From Oscarella lobularis (Eukaryota; Porifera; Homoscleromorpha; Homosclerophorida; Oscarellidae), in NCBI RefSeq assembly GCF_947507565.1, contig NC_089189.1:310001-374000 (forward strand): DNA of 64,000 nucleotides. Reading direction: 5' to 3'. Of the stretch, positions 44,220-54,769 are shown piece by piece (position 1 is the first letter of the stretch; every line of letters begins with the position of its first letter). Under the pieces are notes generated by a model. The model was not told where the DNA came from, ran no database searches, and saw only the letters and a list, made by a program, of their open reading frames with translations. Made by a program: the position numbers and the translations under genes.

Positions 44220-45968
44220 AATGTCGCTGTAAAAGCGTGGACTGAAACCCAAAAACATTAGCCTATGCATGAGCTGAAAATAGCTGGGCATATAATAATC
44301 CATTATTCTCATGCCGATAGGAGCTATACATACTGTATTATAATTTTTGAGCTGCCCGTTTTGTGTGTGCATTAGGAAGGAAGTAAGGTATATTAAAAGT
44401 TAATGCTCCCGCGGTGCATGCATCTACATGTGCGTACGTTTCTTCCTTGGGGACCTTTCGCATATGCACGATTCAAATAGACATCTGGCGAGCGATTTGT
44501 GCATGTACGGATTCTGCACAAGCAAGCGAGGAAACGACGGTTAATTAAACGATAACAAATCAACGTTTCCGCCTTCTATTCCTGCAAGACGGCCGTACCA
44601 GCTAAATCCGGAAACGAAGACCGCGAGAAACTTGAATTCCAACCACGTTTTAGCAGCTTTGACGTCCCAGGTCATTTAGTTTGTTTGGTAGTAAATTGCC
44701 CCGTCAATCTCCTACTGCAGTGTACACGCGCGATGAAAAGGAATCTAGGGAACGTTGCTCTTTATTCTAGCTTCCTTCACGCATTAACTAATTAATTGAT
44801 AATCGTTCATAGGTCAACAAGCGGAAGATTACTCAGGTTGGATGTGGCGATTATTTCGAGTCGAGTGCTACAGGCCATTGACTCATACACGGATGGCGCG
44901 CAAACCCGTGGGTTGCAGCGACCCTTGTAGACTGGTAAAAGGCCAAACCGCACTATAAAAAGATGCTTCCTCCCCGTGGCGTGACCCAGGCCCTATATGC
45001 TCATCCCCTGACTTTGCTACTATGTCTTTCAGGGGTTGATTGGGATTTTCCCTCGTGTAGAACAGGGTTCAAGGTGAAGTAAACATATCTATTTTCATCC
45101 CTAATTAGTTCCAGTGCAGCGTGACTGCTTTTTTTCCTTCGCTTCCTCGATCGGACGTCAACTGCTACATAGTCAGCTCGTAATATCAAGTTTATGTTAG
45201 ACCTCAATAATTAAGCGGATTCCTTGGTATAGCTTCTAGTAACGAACCTTGGAAGTTCCAAGTGACACTTGGATCGCTTGAGTGATGATGTAAATACGCC
45301 GGTTCTATTCTAGCGAAAAGAGGACGAAGTAGCAAGTGGAACGCCCACTCGCACGTCCGCGTTCCCAAATGCAAAAGAGAGGGACGGATAGCCTGGAACG
45401 TCAACGCCTCCGGACCGATATACGTAAGGATTCCAAGGAACGAACAAACTAAACAAGCTGACGCCAGTAGATGTCTATGATCGACTACGTTCGCGAATGT
45501 TTCCCAAAACGATTGCGGTGACTTCATCGACTTCTGAAACGGCACCAAATCGTTTCCTGCCAACGCAAGACGTCCGGAATGCGCACCGGAACCTGCCTCC
45601 GGTCGACAAACCCCAAGAAAAAAGAACGCGAGTTCCTGGAAACGCTTAGGCTAGCGAAAACAAGAACCGCTCAGTCGATCCCACAGTAACGCTAGTAGCT
45701 GACGTCATACGTGATTGGGCTGGAAGTGTCGTAGGGGAGACGCTTCCGCCAACTCCAGGGTCGACGGTTATCGTTAAAAAACAATTAGTGTTAAACTTCC
45801 TCTCACTGCCTAGCAAGTCTAATCGCGCTGCGAGAGAAGGAACATTAGCCTAATTTTATTAGCTCCGGATCCTCCCCTCTCCGCTTCCCAGAGGTCAGGG
45901 TAACCTTATATAAGCGCCCTGCCAAGGGCAAAAGTCTTCAGTACACCACCGCCACTACGACAACGACG
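44220..45968. other. spacer between ligands D and E
   Basis: 44400-45205 duplicates 42690-43430. From about 45210 to 45900 the sequence has no counterpart upstream of ligand D. It contains a 119-codon open frame on the minus strand (45563-45204) with one hydrophobic stretch (LLASACLVCSFLGILTYIG), which I do not recognise and do not call a gene. A TATA box at 45907-45913 precedes ligand E. Confidence 0.5.
45907..45913 (+). promoter_or_regulatory. TATA box of ligand E
   Basis: TATATAA, 56-62 bases before the ATG at 45969. Confidence 0.6.
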
Positions 45969-46702
45969 ATGATTCGACTGGATTGCTTAGTTCTGCTTCT
46001 ACTCGTCTCCTGTGTCTGTCTCTCTATGGGACGGTCCGTGCAACGGTCACAACGTCGCGTTAAACGATCGTCTATCGTCGACCGGAGCGACTGCAGCAAA
46101 GCGCTAATTATCTACAGTGTTGCGTCAGGAAAAATTCTAACGTTTCGAAACGGCGTTCTTAGTTGGAGAGTCGTTTGCCACGTGGGATTCAAGGAATTGT
46201 TCTATATGCAATTCAATGGCGACGGATCGGTTGACGTCACGACGCCCGATGATAAGACCCCCATCGACGAAAATTGGAAAATCAACGTGGGCTACTACTT
46301 AAAAATCCTTCTATTTCTATAATATAATCGTTTTTTTTATAGACGTCCGAGTCGACGAAGACGAAAACGCGAATGTTTTTACTCCGGAATAATCAGAGCG
46401 TAGACGAAACGTATTTTGTGTGTGCCGAGAAAGAAAATGGTCACCATTCGGCGCTCGTCTCGCCGAATGGAGACGCCAAACGGCACCAATTACACCCCAT
46501 GACCTGTTTGGAGTTCGGAAAGTGCGCCAGTGAGAACGCCAACATTACGAACTGCGGCATAAGTAGCACAGCAGCTCCCCAATTTAAAATACGATTCCGA
46601 GGACTTTATCGAGAAAAGACGGTGGAAAATCGATTGCGAGAAGAGTGTAAGAAATACGGTTTTAGCATTCAGAGTGACGCTGCAAAAGCGTGGGACAAGT
46701 AG
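45969..46702 (+). CDS. secreted beta-trefoil-like protein (ligand E)
   Basis: Exons 45969-46286 and 46343-46702 give 225 residues. Signal peptide CLVLLLLVSCVCLSMG, followed by a basic stretch with possible processing sites (RRVKRS). The core has GFKELFYMQFNGDGSVDV, then KTRMFLLRNN, YFVCAEKENG, SALVSPNGDAKRHQL. The last part parallels ligand B (TTFMIFQIRE, LVLCAI, YVASLDGKTRGIEL) in spacing and character, so D and E look like distant members of the same family. Six or more cysteines suggest a disulphide-stabilised secreted protein. No direct FGF resemblance would be claimed from this gene alone. Confidence 0.65.
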
Positions 46703-47318
46703 CTTAGCGTATTGAGTTCATAGGATCGTGTAAGAAACGCATGTACTTGCTAAAATAGCGAGGCAAACTGAGCGTGGGTTCAAGTTTGCTATAGGTTTTA
46801 CTATAGTAGTTTTAGTATAAAGTTGGCCTCCTGGTCTGTAAGTGAATGATGGTGCATTATGGAAATACAAGAATTCCCACGAATTTTGTGAAGGCTATTT
46901 AATTAATTACTGATGATGAGGACTCCATTACGGAGGGGGAGAGGACGTTCACATTTTTGGGGGCCCCTTTCGTCGCGAGACCCAGAAAACCTGTCTTGCA
47001 GTCGCTGCTTCGTTGAGTCCATGTCTCGTTGAGCGTTTCGAGTCGGAACGCCGTCGTACGAAGTTTGTGGCCCCGCTCGCTTCCGCGATCGGCTCCTGTG
47101 CGGCTTTGAGCTTCTTTTTCGCGTCTGTTCCAGTTGTCGAGAGCGCTCGAAGTCGCTCGACGAGAAGAACGCACATGGCGGAGAAAGAGCGATTGTTATT
47201 ATACGGGCACTCGTGGACAGCAGATATATAAAGCGTCTATATATGGTCAGACCATCACGCAACAGAAAATCACAAAAAAAGTTACTAAAGTGTCAAAGTG
47301 GTGCAGCATCAAAAGAAT
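46703..47318. other. intergenic between ligand E and caspase 1
   Basis: Contains a GC-richer stretch (46.95-47.2 kb) open in more than one frame on the minus strand, but with no recognisable protein or splice pattern. Otherwise nothing is seen. Confidence 0.4.
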
Positions 47319-49070
47319 TTATGAAGGTAGGCAGTTAGAAAGATAGAACCTTCCTCTCAGACTACAGACAAACTGAGGAGCTTGCTTCACGTACTCTGAG
47401 CCCTCCTCTGAGCGCTCTCTACCACAGTCTTTTGAAACCATGTGATTCACCATATAGTGAATCTGAGCCACATCGAGACTTTTGTAATACTCCCTTATTG
47501 CTTCCACCAAATGAAGCATATACCACGAGCCGTAACCGTACTTCTTACTATTTCGGTCAAGATAGCGAAACGATCGATCTCCAAACGACGAAGAGTAGCC
47601 AATAAAAAAATCGGCGCTATTAGGCATAGATGGAATATCGATGATGTCAGATTCAACTGAAGGAATACTCTCTTCGTTTGGATTGCTATCTGAGGCCACA
47701 GGCGGAGCACCGGCCTGGCCTTTGCCACGGCACGCTTGGAAGAAAAAGAGCTTCGGCTTGCCTCGCAATTTCTCGCTATCGCGGAAAAGATTTAGAATGC
47801 GAATTATGTCGATTTTTGCTTCGTCGACATCTAAGAATTTGGATTCCTCGCCGTGGGACATGAGAATGAAAACGGAGCAGGAGAAATCTTCAAAGTCCTC
47901 TTGAACGAACGCTTCCACCGCCTTACAAATTTGCTCCTTGGTTCGGTTGACTATTTGAATTGGTTGGCTGGCGCTTTTTTCAAATTTTAGATCTTTTTGA
48001 AAGAGATCAACAAGGCGATCTCCGTCTTCTTTTGAACCCCGTCTTATCTCCATCTTCCCTGAGGGTTTAATGAACTCATAGTTGTTGACAATCAGCACCT
48101 TGCCAACGTGTCTCTTGAAATCGTATTTTGTATAGTTTGCTTCAGGCCAGCAATCGCTCATAACTTCTATTGGAGGCTCTTCTTTTACTTTCTTGACAGT
48201 CGGTTGATCAGAACTAGTATTAAAATTAATAATTTATAATTGTCTTATAATTTTTTATGCCTTTGGCTCGTTGTCTTTCCTCTGACCGATATCACTTTTC
48301 TATTCAGACGAGTCTGTGTAAATTGTTTTCTGGAAAATGTCTAGGCTAACGTTTTTCTCGTCAAACGAGCTTTGGCCCCCTTTCCCTCTGCTCTAGCTCC
48401 CTCTTCTGAAGTGCTACAACAAAACGCTGCATGTAGAACAGTACTAGCAAAGCAAGAACTATTACCTAAAGGACTGAGTTCCGCTAATATTATAATCCCT
48501 ATTGATATTTGAAGTTAAATAAGGGTACACGTATCATATTATGAAACTAACGCCACAGCTTCATTAATAGCAGAGGCGCCGTCTCCCTTAGCCACTGCTC
48601 CACCAAAGCTCATTTGAACGCCGCCTCCTCTAGCACTGACACGCTTTGGTTTCTTTTCTTCAACCTTTTCCCTAAACCCTAATTTCAAGCCGAAAGGCAT
48701 TTATTGCCATATTAAAGTACCATTCTATGACGTCGTCATCAGGGGTGTCGTGATCAGAGATAATTTTCAAGTTCACCAAATACGTTTCCGCTTTCACGTC
48801 TTCTTCAATGAGAAACGACTAAAGCAGTCAGCAATCGCGCCTTATATCTAGGTGCCTTAGGTGTCTACTCTAGGTGCCTACATCGCCTGTGTCTTTCGCG
48901 GTTATGTCCACGGTTGTTCTCACTCCTCTCTTCAAAGCTGGCAAAAGCCCTTGAATAGCTGCGGTGTTCTTTTCGAATAGATCGGCGTGAGAAATCGTCC
49001 CAGAGAAGTCAAACGATCTCTGCCTCTCACGATCGTCCAACGTAAAGATATAGACAGCTTTGGAGGCCAT
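47319..49070 (-). pseudogene. caspase gene 1 of the array; prodomain exon out of frame
   Basis: Five-exon caspase. Exon 1 (49070-48882, 63 codons) begins MASKAVYIFTLDDRER. Exon 2 (48818-48552) is 267 bases and breaks the frame: KAETYLVNLKIISDHDTPDD..EWYFNMAIN runs into a stop, while the rest (FREKVEEKKPKR, GGAVAKGDG) is in another frame. An 18-base micro-exon and a linker exon (EEGARAEGKGAKARLTRK) follow. The last exon (to 47319) encodes a whole caspase domain: DRLVDLF, VFILMSHGEES with the catalytic His, FFFQACRGKG with the catalytic Cys, and GSWYMLHLVEAI. The caspase domain itself is intact, so the gene may still work from an alternative start. TATA-like CTTTTATAAG lies 100 bases upstream of the ATG. 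Confidence 0.7.
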
Positions 49071-49170
49071 GTATTGGGACAAAGAGAACGAATGCAGCGC
49101 GCGTGAGAGGTCAGTGAAAGTGCGCGGACCGTGGGGAAAAGCTGGGGCGAACATATGTAATTCAATTAGC

Positions 49171-49180
49171 CTTATAAAAG
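49171..49180 (-). promoter_or_regulatory. TATA-like element of caspase 1, repeated in the other copies
   Basis: CTTTTATAAG on the minus strand, about 100 bases before the MASKA start. The same element precedes caspase 2 (about 51660) and caspase 3 (about 54180), and a changed form precedes caspase 4 (about 56600). Confidence 0.5.
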
Positions 49181-49443
49181 CATCAGGGCTCACGAAGCCC
49201 TTCCACGTTGGATTGAACAGTCTAAATAGCCTAAATCTTCACCCACGTGGAAACTAGGCAGTTCAATGATAAAGAGCAACAGGATTCGCGGTCTTGGTGC
49301 CTCTACGGATCTCGTGCTCTTCGCTAACTCAATTACCAAAGCATTCCAAACAAAAAAACGCGAGGACCCGGACAACAAAATTAATAAGTATAAAACAGAC
49401 CATTTATTATTATTATTATAATTATTAATAATACTATTATACA

Positions 49444-49600
49444 TTATTCATTCGTTTCACATGCAACGTCTTCGTTTCTTACTTCCGGATTGTCCTCCTC
49501 TTCCACGTCGCTGCAAAAAATCGCTCGAAATTTTTCGTAAAGCGTAAGGGCAGCAAGAGAAGCTTCGTTCGTGGAAAACAAACGATTCGCACTTTGCAGG
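49444..49600 (-). pseudogene. fragment of the HDGF/LEDGF-like 3' end, copy 1
   Basis: Minus strand reads LYEKFRAIFCSD..EEEDNPEVRNEDVACETNE and a stop, the same C-terminus as the HDGF-like gene ending at 56836, in the same position relative to a caspase gene. The frame continues upstream to 49788 but without the rest of the HDGF-like protein. It was probably carried along when the caspase genes were duplicated. Confidence 0.75.
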
Positions 49601-49831
49601 CAATGCAGCGCGCGTCCCGCTCGCGGAAAACGACGAATGCGTATCTTGCAGATGGTAAACACGGTCTTGGAAGTCAAAATGTAGAGCCAAACGAAGGAAA
49701 ACAGGGAAAGACACAAGTAGCTGCAAACCCGTATGCATTTGCTAATGATTATAATCTGGCACATCAAGTTCTGATCCACAAACAACAATTCAAAATTTTA
49801 CCCACAACAAAAGTCTCAGTGCATCAAATAA

Positions 49832-51562
49832 TTAGGAAGATGGTTTTTCCTGAGCAGTTGGAACGCAGTTGGAAAGATAGAACTTTCCTCTCAGACTACA
49901 GACAAATTGAGGAGCTTGCTTCACTTCAACCGACCCACCTTTTATACACCCATGATTTTCTGAAACCAAGCGATTCACCAAATAGTGAATCTCAGCCACA
50001 TCAAGCTTTTTGTAATGCTTCCTTATTGATTCAACCAAACTGAGCATATACCAGGAGCCGTAATCGTGTTCCTCATCTTCAGTATAGCGAAACGATTGAT
50101 CTCCAAACGACGAACAGTAGCCAATAAAGAAATCGGCGCTATTAGGCATGGATCGAAAATCAGCCATGTCAGATTCAACGGGAGGAGGAGTCTCCTTGCT
50201 TGGATAGCTATCTGGGGCCACAGAAGCGGCATTCCCTTTGCCACGGCACGCTTGGAAGAAGAAGAGCTTCGGCTTGCCTCGCAATTTCTCGCTCTTGCGG
50301 AAAAGATTTAGAATTTTATTGATCTCGAACTGTTTACCATTATAATCCACAAAGGTGGATTTGTTGCCGTGGGACATGAGAATGAAAACAGAGCAAGAGA
50401 AATCTTCAAAGTCCTCGTCGACGAATGATTCCACAGCTTCGATGATTTCCTTCTCGGTTTTGTTGAATATTTGCTGGATGGCGCTTTTTTCAAATTTTAG
50501 AGGTTCCTGAAAGAGATCAACAAGGCGATCTCCGTCTTCTTTAGAACCCAGTCTTGTCTTTGAGGATTTGATGAACTTGTAGTTGTTGACAATTAGCACC
50601 TTCCCAACATTTCTCTTGTAATCATATTCTCCTTCACGGAAGTCATTGCTCGTCACTTCTATTGGAGGCTCTTCTTTTACTTTCTTGACAGTCGGTTGAT
50701 CAGAACTAGTATTAAAATTAATAATTTATAATTGTCTTATAATTTTTTATGCCTTTGGCTCGTTGTCTTTCCTCTGACCGATATCACTTTTCTATTCAGA
50801 CAAGTCTGTGTAAATTGTTTTCTGGAAAATGTCTAGGCTAACGTTTTTCTCGTCAAACGAGCTTTGGCCCCCTTTCCATCTGCTCTAGCTCCCTCTTCTG
50901 AAGTGCTACAACAAAACGCTGCATGTAGAACAGTACTAGCAAAGCAAGAACTATTACCTAAAGGACTGAGTTCCGCTAATATTATAATCCCTATTGATAT
51001 TTGAAGTTAAATAAGGGTACACGTATCATATTATGAAACTAACGCCACAGCTTCATTAATAGCAGAGGCGCCGTCTCCCTTAGCCACTGCTCCACCAAAG
51101 CTCATTTGAACGCCGCCTCCTCTAGCACTGACACGCTTTGGTTTCTTTTCTTCAACCTTTTCCCTAAACCCTAATTTCAAGCCGAAAGGCATTTATTGCC
51201 ATATTAAAGTACCATTCTATGACGTCGTCATCAGGGGTGTCGTGATCAGAGATAATTTTCAAGTTCACCAAATACGTTTCCGCTTTCACGTCTTCTTCAA
51301 TGAGAAACGACTAAAGCAGTCAGCAATCGCGCCTTATATCTAGGTGCCTTAGGTGTCTACTCTAGGTGCCTACATCGCCTGTGTCTTTCGCGGTTATGTC
51401 CACGGTTGTTCTCACTCCTCTCTTCAAAGCTGGCAAAAGCCCTTGAATAGCTGCGGTGTTCTTTTCGAATAGATCGGCGTGAGAAATCGTCCCAGAGAAG
51501 TCAAACGATCTCTGCCTCTCACGATCGTCCAACGTAAAGATATAGACAGCTTTGGAGGCCAT
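49832..51562 (-). pseudogene. caspase gene 2 of the array; hybrid copy, prodomain exon out of frame
   Basis: Exons 1-4 (51562 leftwards to about 50830) are nearly identical to caspase 1, including the 267-base exon 2 that breaks the frame. The caspase-domain exon (50656-49832) is nearly identical to caspase 3 instead: KVLIVNNYKFIK, DRLVDLFQEPLKF, VFILMSHGNKST, FFFQACRGKGN, SSFGDQSFRYTEDEE, GSWYMLSLVESI. Catalytic His and Cys are present. The gene is thus a recombinant of its two neighbours. As in caspase 1, the caspase domain is intact but the prodomain is disrupted, so function is uncertain. Confidence 0.72.
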
Positions 51563-51931
51563 GTATTGGGACAAAGAGAACGATGCAGCGTGTGTGAGAG
51601 GTCAGTGAAAGTGCGCGGACCGTGGGGAAAAGCTGGGGCGAACATATGTAATTCGATTAGCCTTATAAAAGCATCAGGGCTCACGAAGCCCTTCCACGTT
51701 GGATTGAACAGTCTAAATAGCCTAAATCTTCACCCACGTGGAAACTAGGCAGTTCAATGATAAAGAGCAACAGGATTCGCGGTCTTGGTGCCTCTACGGA
51801 TCTCGTGCTCTTCGCTAACTCAATTACCAAAGCATTCCAAACAAAAAAACGCGAGGACCCGGACAACAAAATTAATAAGTATAAAACAGACCATTTATTA
51901 TTATAATAATTATTATTAATACTATTATACA

Positions 51932-52088
51932 TTATTCATTCGTTTCACATGCAACGTCTTCGTTTCTTACTTCCGGATTGTCCTCCTCTTCCTCGTCGCT
52001 GCAAAAAATCGCTCGAAATTTTTCGTAAAGCGTATGGGCAGCAAGAGAAGCTTCGTTCGTGGAAAACAAACGATTCGCACTTTGCAGG
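51932..52088 (-). pseudogene. fragment of the HDGF/LEDGF-like 3' end, copy 2
   Basis: Same content as the fragment at 49444, with EEEEDNPEVRNEDVACETNE and a stop. Part of the 2.49-kb tandem duplication. Confidence 0.75.
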
Positions 52089-52319
52089 CAATGCAGCGCG
52101 CGTCCCGCTCGTGGAAAACGACGAATGCGTATCTTGCAGATGGTAAACGCGGTCTTGGAAGTCAAAATGTAGAGCCAAACGAAGGAAAACAGGGAAAGAC
52201 ACAAGTAGCTGCAAACCCGTATGCATTTGCTAATGATTATAATCTGGCACATCAAGTTCTGATCCACAAACAACAATTCAAAATTTTACCCACAACAAAA
52301 GTCTCAGTGCATCAAATAA

Positions 52320-54082
52320 TTAGGAAGATGGTTCTTCCTGAGCAGTTGGAACGCAGTTGGAAAGATAGAACTTTCCTCTCAGACTACAGACAAATTGAGG
52401 AGCTTGCTTCACTTCAACCGACCCACCTTTTATACACCCATGATTTTCTGAAACCAAGCGATTCACCAAATAGTGAATCTCAGCCACATCAAGCTTTTTG
52501 TAATGCTTCCTTATTGATTCAACCAAACTGAGCATATACCAGGAGCCGTAATCGTGTTCCTCATCTTCAGTATAGCGAAACGATTGATCTCCAAACGACG
52601 AACAGTAGCCAATAAAGAAATCGGCGCTATTAGGCATGGATCGAAAATCAGCCATGTCAGATTCAACGGGAGGAGGAGTCTCCTTGCTTGGATAGCTATC
52701 TGGGGCCACAGAAGCGGCATTCCCTTTGCCACGGCACGCTTGGAAGAAGAAGAGCTTCGGCTTGCCTCGCAATTTCTCGCTCTTGCGGAAAAGATTTAGA
52801 ATTTTATTGATCTCGAACTGTTTACCATTATAATCCACAAAGGTGGATTTGTTGCCGTGGGACATGAGAATGAAAACAGAGCAAGAGAAATCTTCAAAGT
52901 CCTCGTCGACGAATGATTCCACAGCTTCGATGATTTCCTTCTCGGTTTTGTTGAATATTTGCTGGATGGCGCTTTGTTCAAATTTTAGAGGTTCCTGGAA
53001 GAGATCAACAAGGCGATCTCCGTCTTCTTTAGAACCCCCTCTTGCCGGAATCTCTGAGGATTTGATGAACTTGTAGTTGTTGACAATTAGCACCTTCCCA
53101 ACATTTCTCTTGTAATCATATTCTCCTTCACGGAAGTCATCGCTCGTCACTTCTATTGGAGGATCTTCTTTGAATTTCTTGGCAGTCGGTTGATCAGAAC
53201 TAGTATTAAAATTAATAATAAATAATCGCTTTGTAATTATTTATGCCTTTGGATCGTTGTCTTTCCTCCGACAGATGTCACTTTTCTATTCAGAAAAATT
53301 AAGTGAAATATTTCCTAGAAAGTGTCTAGGCTCTAGGCTAACGTTTCTCTCTCCAAATAAGCTTCCGTCCCCTTTCCCTCAGCAACAGATCCCTCTTCTC
53401 TATACCTACAGCAAAACGATGCAAAACTCCCGCGAGCTGAGCTGAAACTATTACCTAAAGGACTGGTCTCCGCTCGCTTGAATAACTCTAATTTTTAATC
53501 ATTGTTGAAGTTAGCGTGCATTGGTATGGTACGAACTCACGTTTTGCTTTTGTTAATAGAACGTGTGTTTTCTCCCTTCGCTATTGCTCCACCGATGAAA
53601 ATCTTAGAACTGCCTCTAGCACTGTCACCTGCGACAGGACGAGATTTTGAACGCTTCGATTTTTCTTTTTCAATTTTATCCCTAAACCATTCGACGTCAA
53701 AATTTAGCCGAGAGTCATTTATTGCTATAATAAAATACCATTCCATTACTTCGTCGTCGTCAGGGTTTTCGTGCTCAGAGATAATTTTAAATTTGACCGA
53801 ATACGTTTCAGCTCTCACGTAGTCGGCAAGAAAGGACTATAAAGCAGCGCTTCTCAGCAATCGCGCCCTTATCTACTATTTCCCTCGGCCTACATCGCCG
53901 CTGTCTTTCGCGGTTATGTCCACGGTTGTTGTCACTCCTCCCTTCAAAGCCGGCAAAAGCCCTTGAATAGCTGCGGTGTTCTTTTCGAATAGATCGGCGT
54001 GAGAAATCGTTCCGGAGAACTCAAACGATCTCTCCTTCTTTCGACCATTCAACGTAAAGATGTAGAAAGCTTTGGAGGCCAT
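52320..54082 (-). CDS. caspase gene 3 of the array, with novel prodomain
   Basis: All five exons are in frame. Exon 1 starts at 54082 (MASKAFYIFTLNGRKKERSF..LLPALKGGVTTTVDITAKD). Exon 2 (53836-53541, 296 bases) reads VRAETYSVKFKIISEHENPD, EVMEWYFIIAINDSRLNFDV, EWFRDKIEKEKSKRS and FIGGAIAKGENTRSINKS. Exon 3 is an 18-base micro-exon (53472-53455), exon 4 encodes EEGSVAEGKGTEAYLERE, exon 5 the caspase domain with SHGNKST, QACRGKGN and GSWYMLSLVESI. Total about 480 residues. The prodomain is neither CARD nor DED. Linker aspartates (VESDMADFRS) could be processing sites. Probably an apoptotic or immune protease. Confidence 0.82.
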
Positions 54083-54769
54083 GGACCGGGACAAAAAGAA
54101 CGATGCAGCGTGTGAGAGGTCAGTGAAAGTGCGCGGACCGTGGGGGAAAGCTGGGACAAACTTAAGTAATTCAATTAGCCTTATAAAAGCCTCAGGGCAC
54201 ACATGAAGCCCTCCACGTTGCATTGAACAGTCTAAATAGCCTAAATCTTCACCCACGGGGAAACTAGGTAGTGCAGTGATAAAGAGCAACAGGATTCGTG
54301 GTCTTGGTGCCTCTACGGATCTCGTGCCGTTTGCTAACTCAATTACCGAACAAAAACCCGAGATGGTAGCCCATGGGGTGTCGGCCGAGATCGTGGAGGA
54401 CGCATAGCGGGCGATAGGACTTGTGGCTACCGCTGTGTTGCAGCGGCGTGCCCCAGAAGTCGTTGTAGAAGAGATTGGTCAGAGGGCGGTCGCGTTTTGT
54501 TGTTACGTCACAGTAATACATAAAACATGAAAACATAAAAATAACTGGAAAAACATACAAAAGGAACTGATAAATTTTAATAATGGAAAAGGTATTAAAA
54601 AGCTGAAAGAGCTAGCTAAGCTGTACCTGTACGCCATCATTGAGCAGACATCACTTATAGACATTATAGACATTACGAAAATTCTCTAATTTTTCTAAAA
54701 AATTAGAGCTACATCTTGTACGTTTCACGCAAAAGTCAAAGTATCACAGTGCAGCTCCATCAAAAGAAT

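Larger units (their letters stand above)
48162..53146. repeat. recent tandem duplication, two copies of about 2.49 kb
   Basis: 48162-50652 and 50653-53146 are nearly identical, differing by scattered substitutions and a few short indels. Each copy holds exons 1-4 of one caspase gene, the spacer with a piece of an HDGF-like 3' end, and the caspase-domain exon of the next gene. The breakpoint lies at the start of the caspase-domain exon. Confidence 0.88.

Noticed and set aside
45204-45563. 119-codon minus-strand frame with one hydrophobic segment
   Set aside because: No splice partners, no recognisable family, no promoter signal; it lies in a segment present only upstream of ligand E. Kept as a note only.
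46899-47262. Overlapping minus-strand frames of 75-119 codons between ligand E and caspase 1
   Set aside because: Open in several frames because the stretch is GC-richer, with no conserved motif or splice structure.
49190-49444. 84-codon hydrophobic frame upstream of caspase 1 and its repeat at 51681-51932
   Set aside because: It covers the caspase promoter and the start of the AT-rich spacer; no start context or splice support.
49444-49788. 115-codon frame read as an independent membrane protein (hydrophobic start)
   Set aside because: Its C-terminus is identical in content to the HDGF-like protein, so it is better explained as a duplicated gene fragment; the hydrophobic part is upstream non-coding sequence.
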